A stretch of 64,000 nt of DNA from Sipunculus nudus (taxonomy: Eukaryota > Annelida > Sipuncula > Golfingiida > Sipunculidae). Where the stretch lies: the NCBI GenBank assembly GCA_026874595.1, contig CM049308.1, positions 80,022,124 to 80,086,123 on the forward strand. Direction: 5' to 3'. The translations under genes were made by a program, and so were the position numbers. Below the pieces are notes generated by a model. That model worked only from the letters and a program-made list of their open reading frames with translations, did no database searches and was not told the origin of the DNA. This document shows, piece by piece, positions 62,980 to 64,000 of this stretch. Each line of letters opens with the position of its first letter. Position 1 is the first letter of the stretch.

Positions 62980-64000
62980 TGTGATGGTGTGGCGTCATCT
63001 GGCGTCCGTTGTCCGTCGTCTGTACCTTAACCCATACTATCTTGAAAACTGCAAGAGTTAGCATCACAAAATTTTATGCAAAAAATTAGTCATCTAAAAA
63101 ATTATCAGATTTTGCTTATTTTTTGGCTAACTGCATTTTCTTAGATTTTATAGGGAAAAAGCTAAAAAGCTTTAAAAATCTTCTTCTCCGAAATTGTTCA
63201 GCCAAATTGTCCAATATTTCACATAAATGATCCCTGGAATAATCTTTCTCGAGTTTGTTCGAATTATTTCAGTTCGGAAATTTTTGGCCGAGTTACAGGA
63301 GGTTAAACTTTGTTAACTGTGCAAAAAAGCTTATTAAAATTTAAATCTCAGAAATGGCTGGAGCTATCATCACCAAATTTTATGCCAATGTTGGTCACAT
63401 AGGTTATATCTGAAATTGAGGTATTGGTGGCGCCACCTGCATTGGCCATTTTTGTACGAGGGTCATCATTGCCTGTATCATACTGACAGCTACAAAAAAC
63501 TTCTTCTCTGAAACCATATGGCAAAATTGTTTAATATTGCACAGAAATGATCCTAGGGTAGTGCTTTCTGAAGTTTGTTCAAATGGTCTCTTTTCAGTGA
63601 CTTTTGGCTAAGTTATGGGAAGCTGAATTTAGTCATATGCCATAACAGCCCATTTTAGCTCAGTGGCTACAAAGATCTTCTTCTCAAGAACCACTGGGCC
63701 AAATTCTTTAATCTCACACATTAATTATCCTTAGATGTTGGTATTTCAAGTTTGTTCAAATGGTTTTGGTTCAGTGATTTTTGGCTGAGTTATGGGAAGC
63801 TTAACTTAGCCATTTTGCTTTATTTTCTATATGAGTTATAAACCTGCAAATTTTTTTTTGACTGACACCACTCGAGGCAAATTTGTTTAATATTTTACAA
63901 AAATATTCCCCTGAATAATTCTTATAATAATTGTCTTTTATGGTTCCAAAGAATGAATTTTGGCTGAATTATAAAGATTGAATTGAGTCATTTTACCATA
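62980..64000. repeat. Degenerate tandem repeat element, cut by the window edge
   Basis: Units begin TTCTTCTC..., continue with CAAATTGTTTAATAT and AGTTTGTTCAAATGG, and end TTTTGGCTGAGTTATGGGAA. They start near 63180, 63501, 63678 and 63852, with a period of about 175 bp for the last three. A GTCCGTTGTCCGTCGTC stretch (about 63005-63021) leads in. The insert between units 1 and 2 carries GGTGGCGCCACC (63426-63437), the same palindrome as in the 8081-9080 array. It is probably another tandem-core transposable element. Confidence 0.65.

Overview
The window is AT-rich animal nuclear DNA with long introns, consensus GT-AG splice sites, many tRNA-derived SINE relics and several non-autonomous DNA transposons. 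A tandem-repeat-cored Helitron/Helentron element like the 'pearl' elements described from bivalve molluscs suggests a marine lophotrochozoan, most likely a mollusc. This is an inference from repeat content; no sequence search was possible.

One protein-coding gene can be supported. It is on the minus strand and spans 60294 down to 1963 in four coding exons: 60211-60294, 38188-38834, 26046-26208 and 1963-3108. The three introns are about 21.4, 12.0 and 22.9 kb. Splice phases agree (0, 2, 0) and give one 679-residue open frame. The product reads as a type I single-pass membrane protein: signal peptide, short ectodomain with three cysteines, Thr-rich mucin-like stalk with a 5-residue repeat, one membrane helix, an RRRLS stop-transfer/PKA-like motif, and a long, charged, probably disordered cytoplasmic tail with a lysine cluster and a hydrophobic C-terminus (DIRL). 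I do not recognise the family.

Upstream of exon 1, 60295-60870 is relatively CpG-rich and promoter-like: an inverted CCAAT box, an ETS-type site, and a perfect 12-bp inverted repeat around a TATA-like stretch. Sequence beyond it, to 64000, has no gene and ends in a degenerate repeat array cut by the window edge. Positions 1-1962 are probably mostly 3' UTR, with the only AATAAA near the left edge.

The introns hold the rest. Intron 3 (3109-26045) has a roughly 450-bp foldback element (6386-6870), the Helentron-like element (7930-9420) with 280-bp tandem repeats, a diverged three-copy repeat (20711-22110), a MITE-like repeat and SINE relics. Intron 2 (26209-38187) has a GC/CpG-richer island (35620-37330), a 19-base G run and a class II tRNA-derived relic. 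Intron 1 (38835-60210) has a 512-bp tandem duplication differing at one base (40452-41475), SINE relics, a (TA)n tract and a 901-bp hAT-type element with a perfect 8-bp target duplication (57413-58313).
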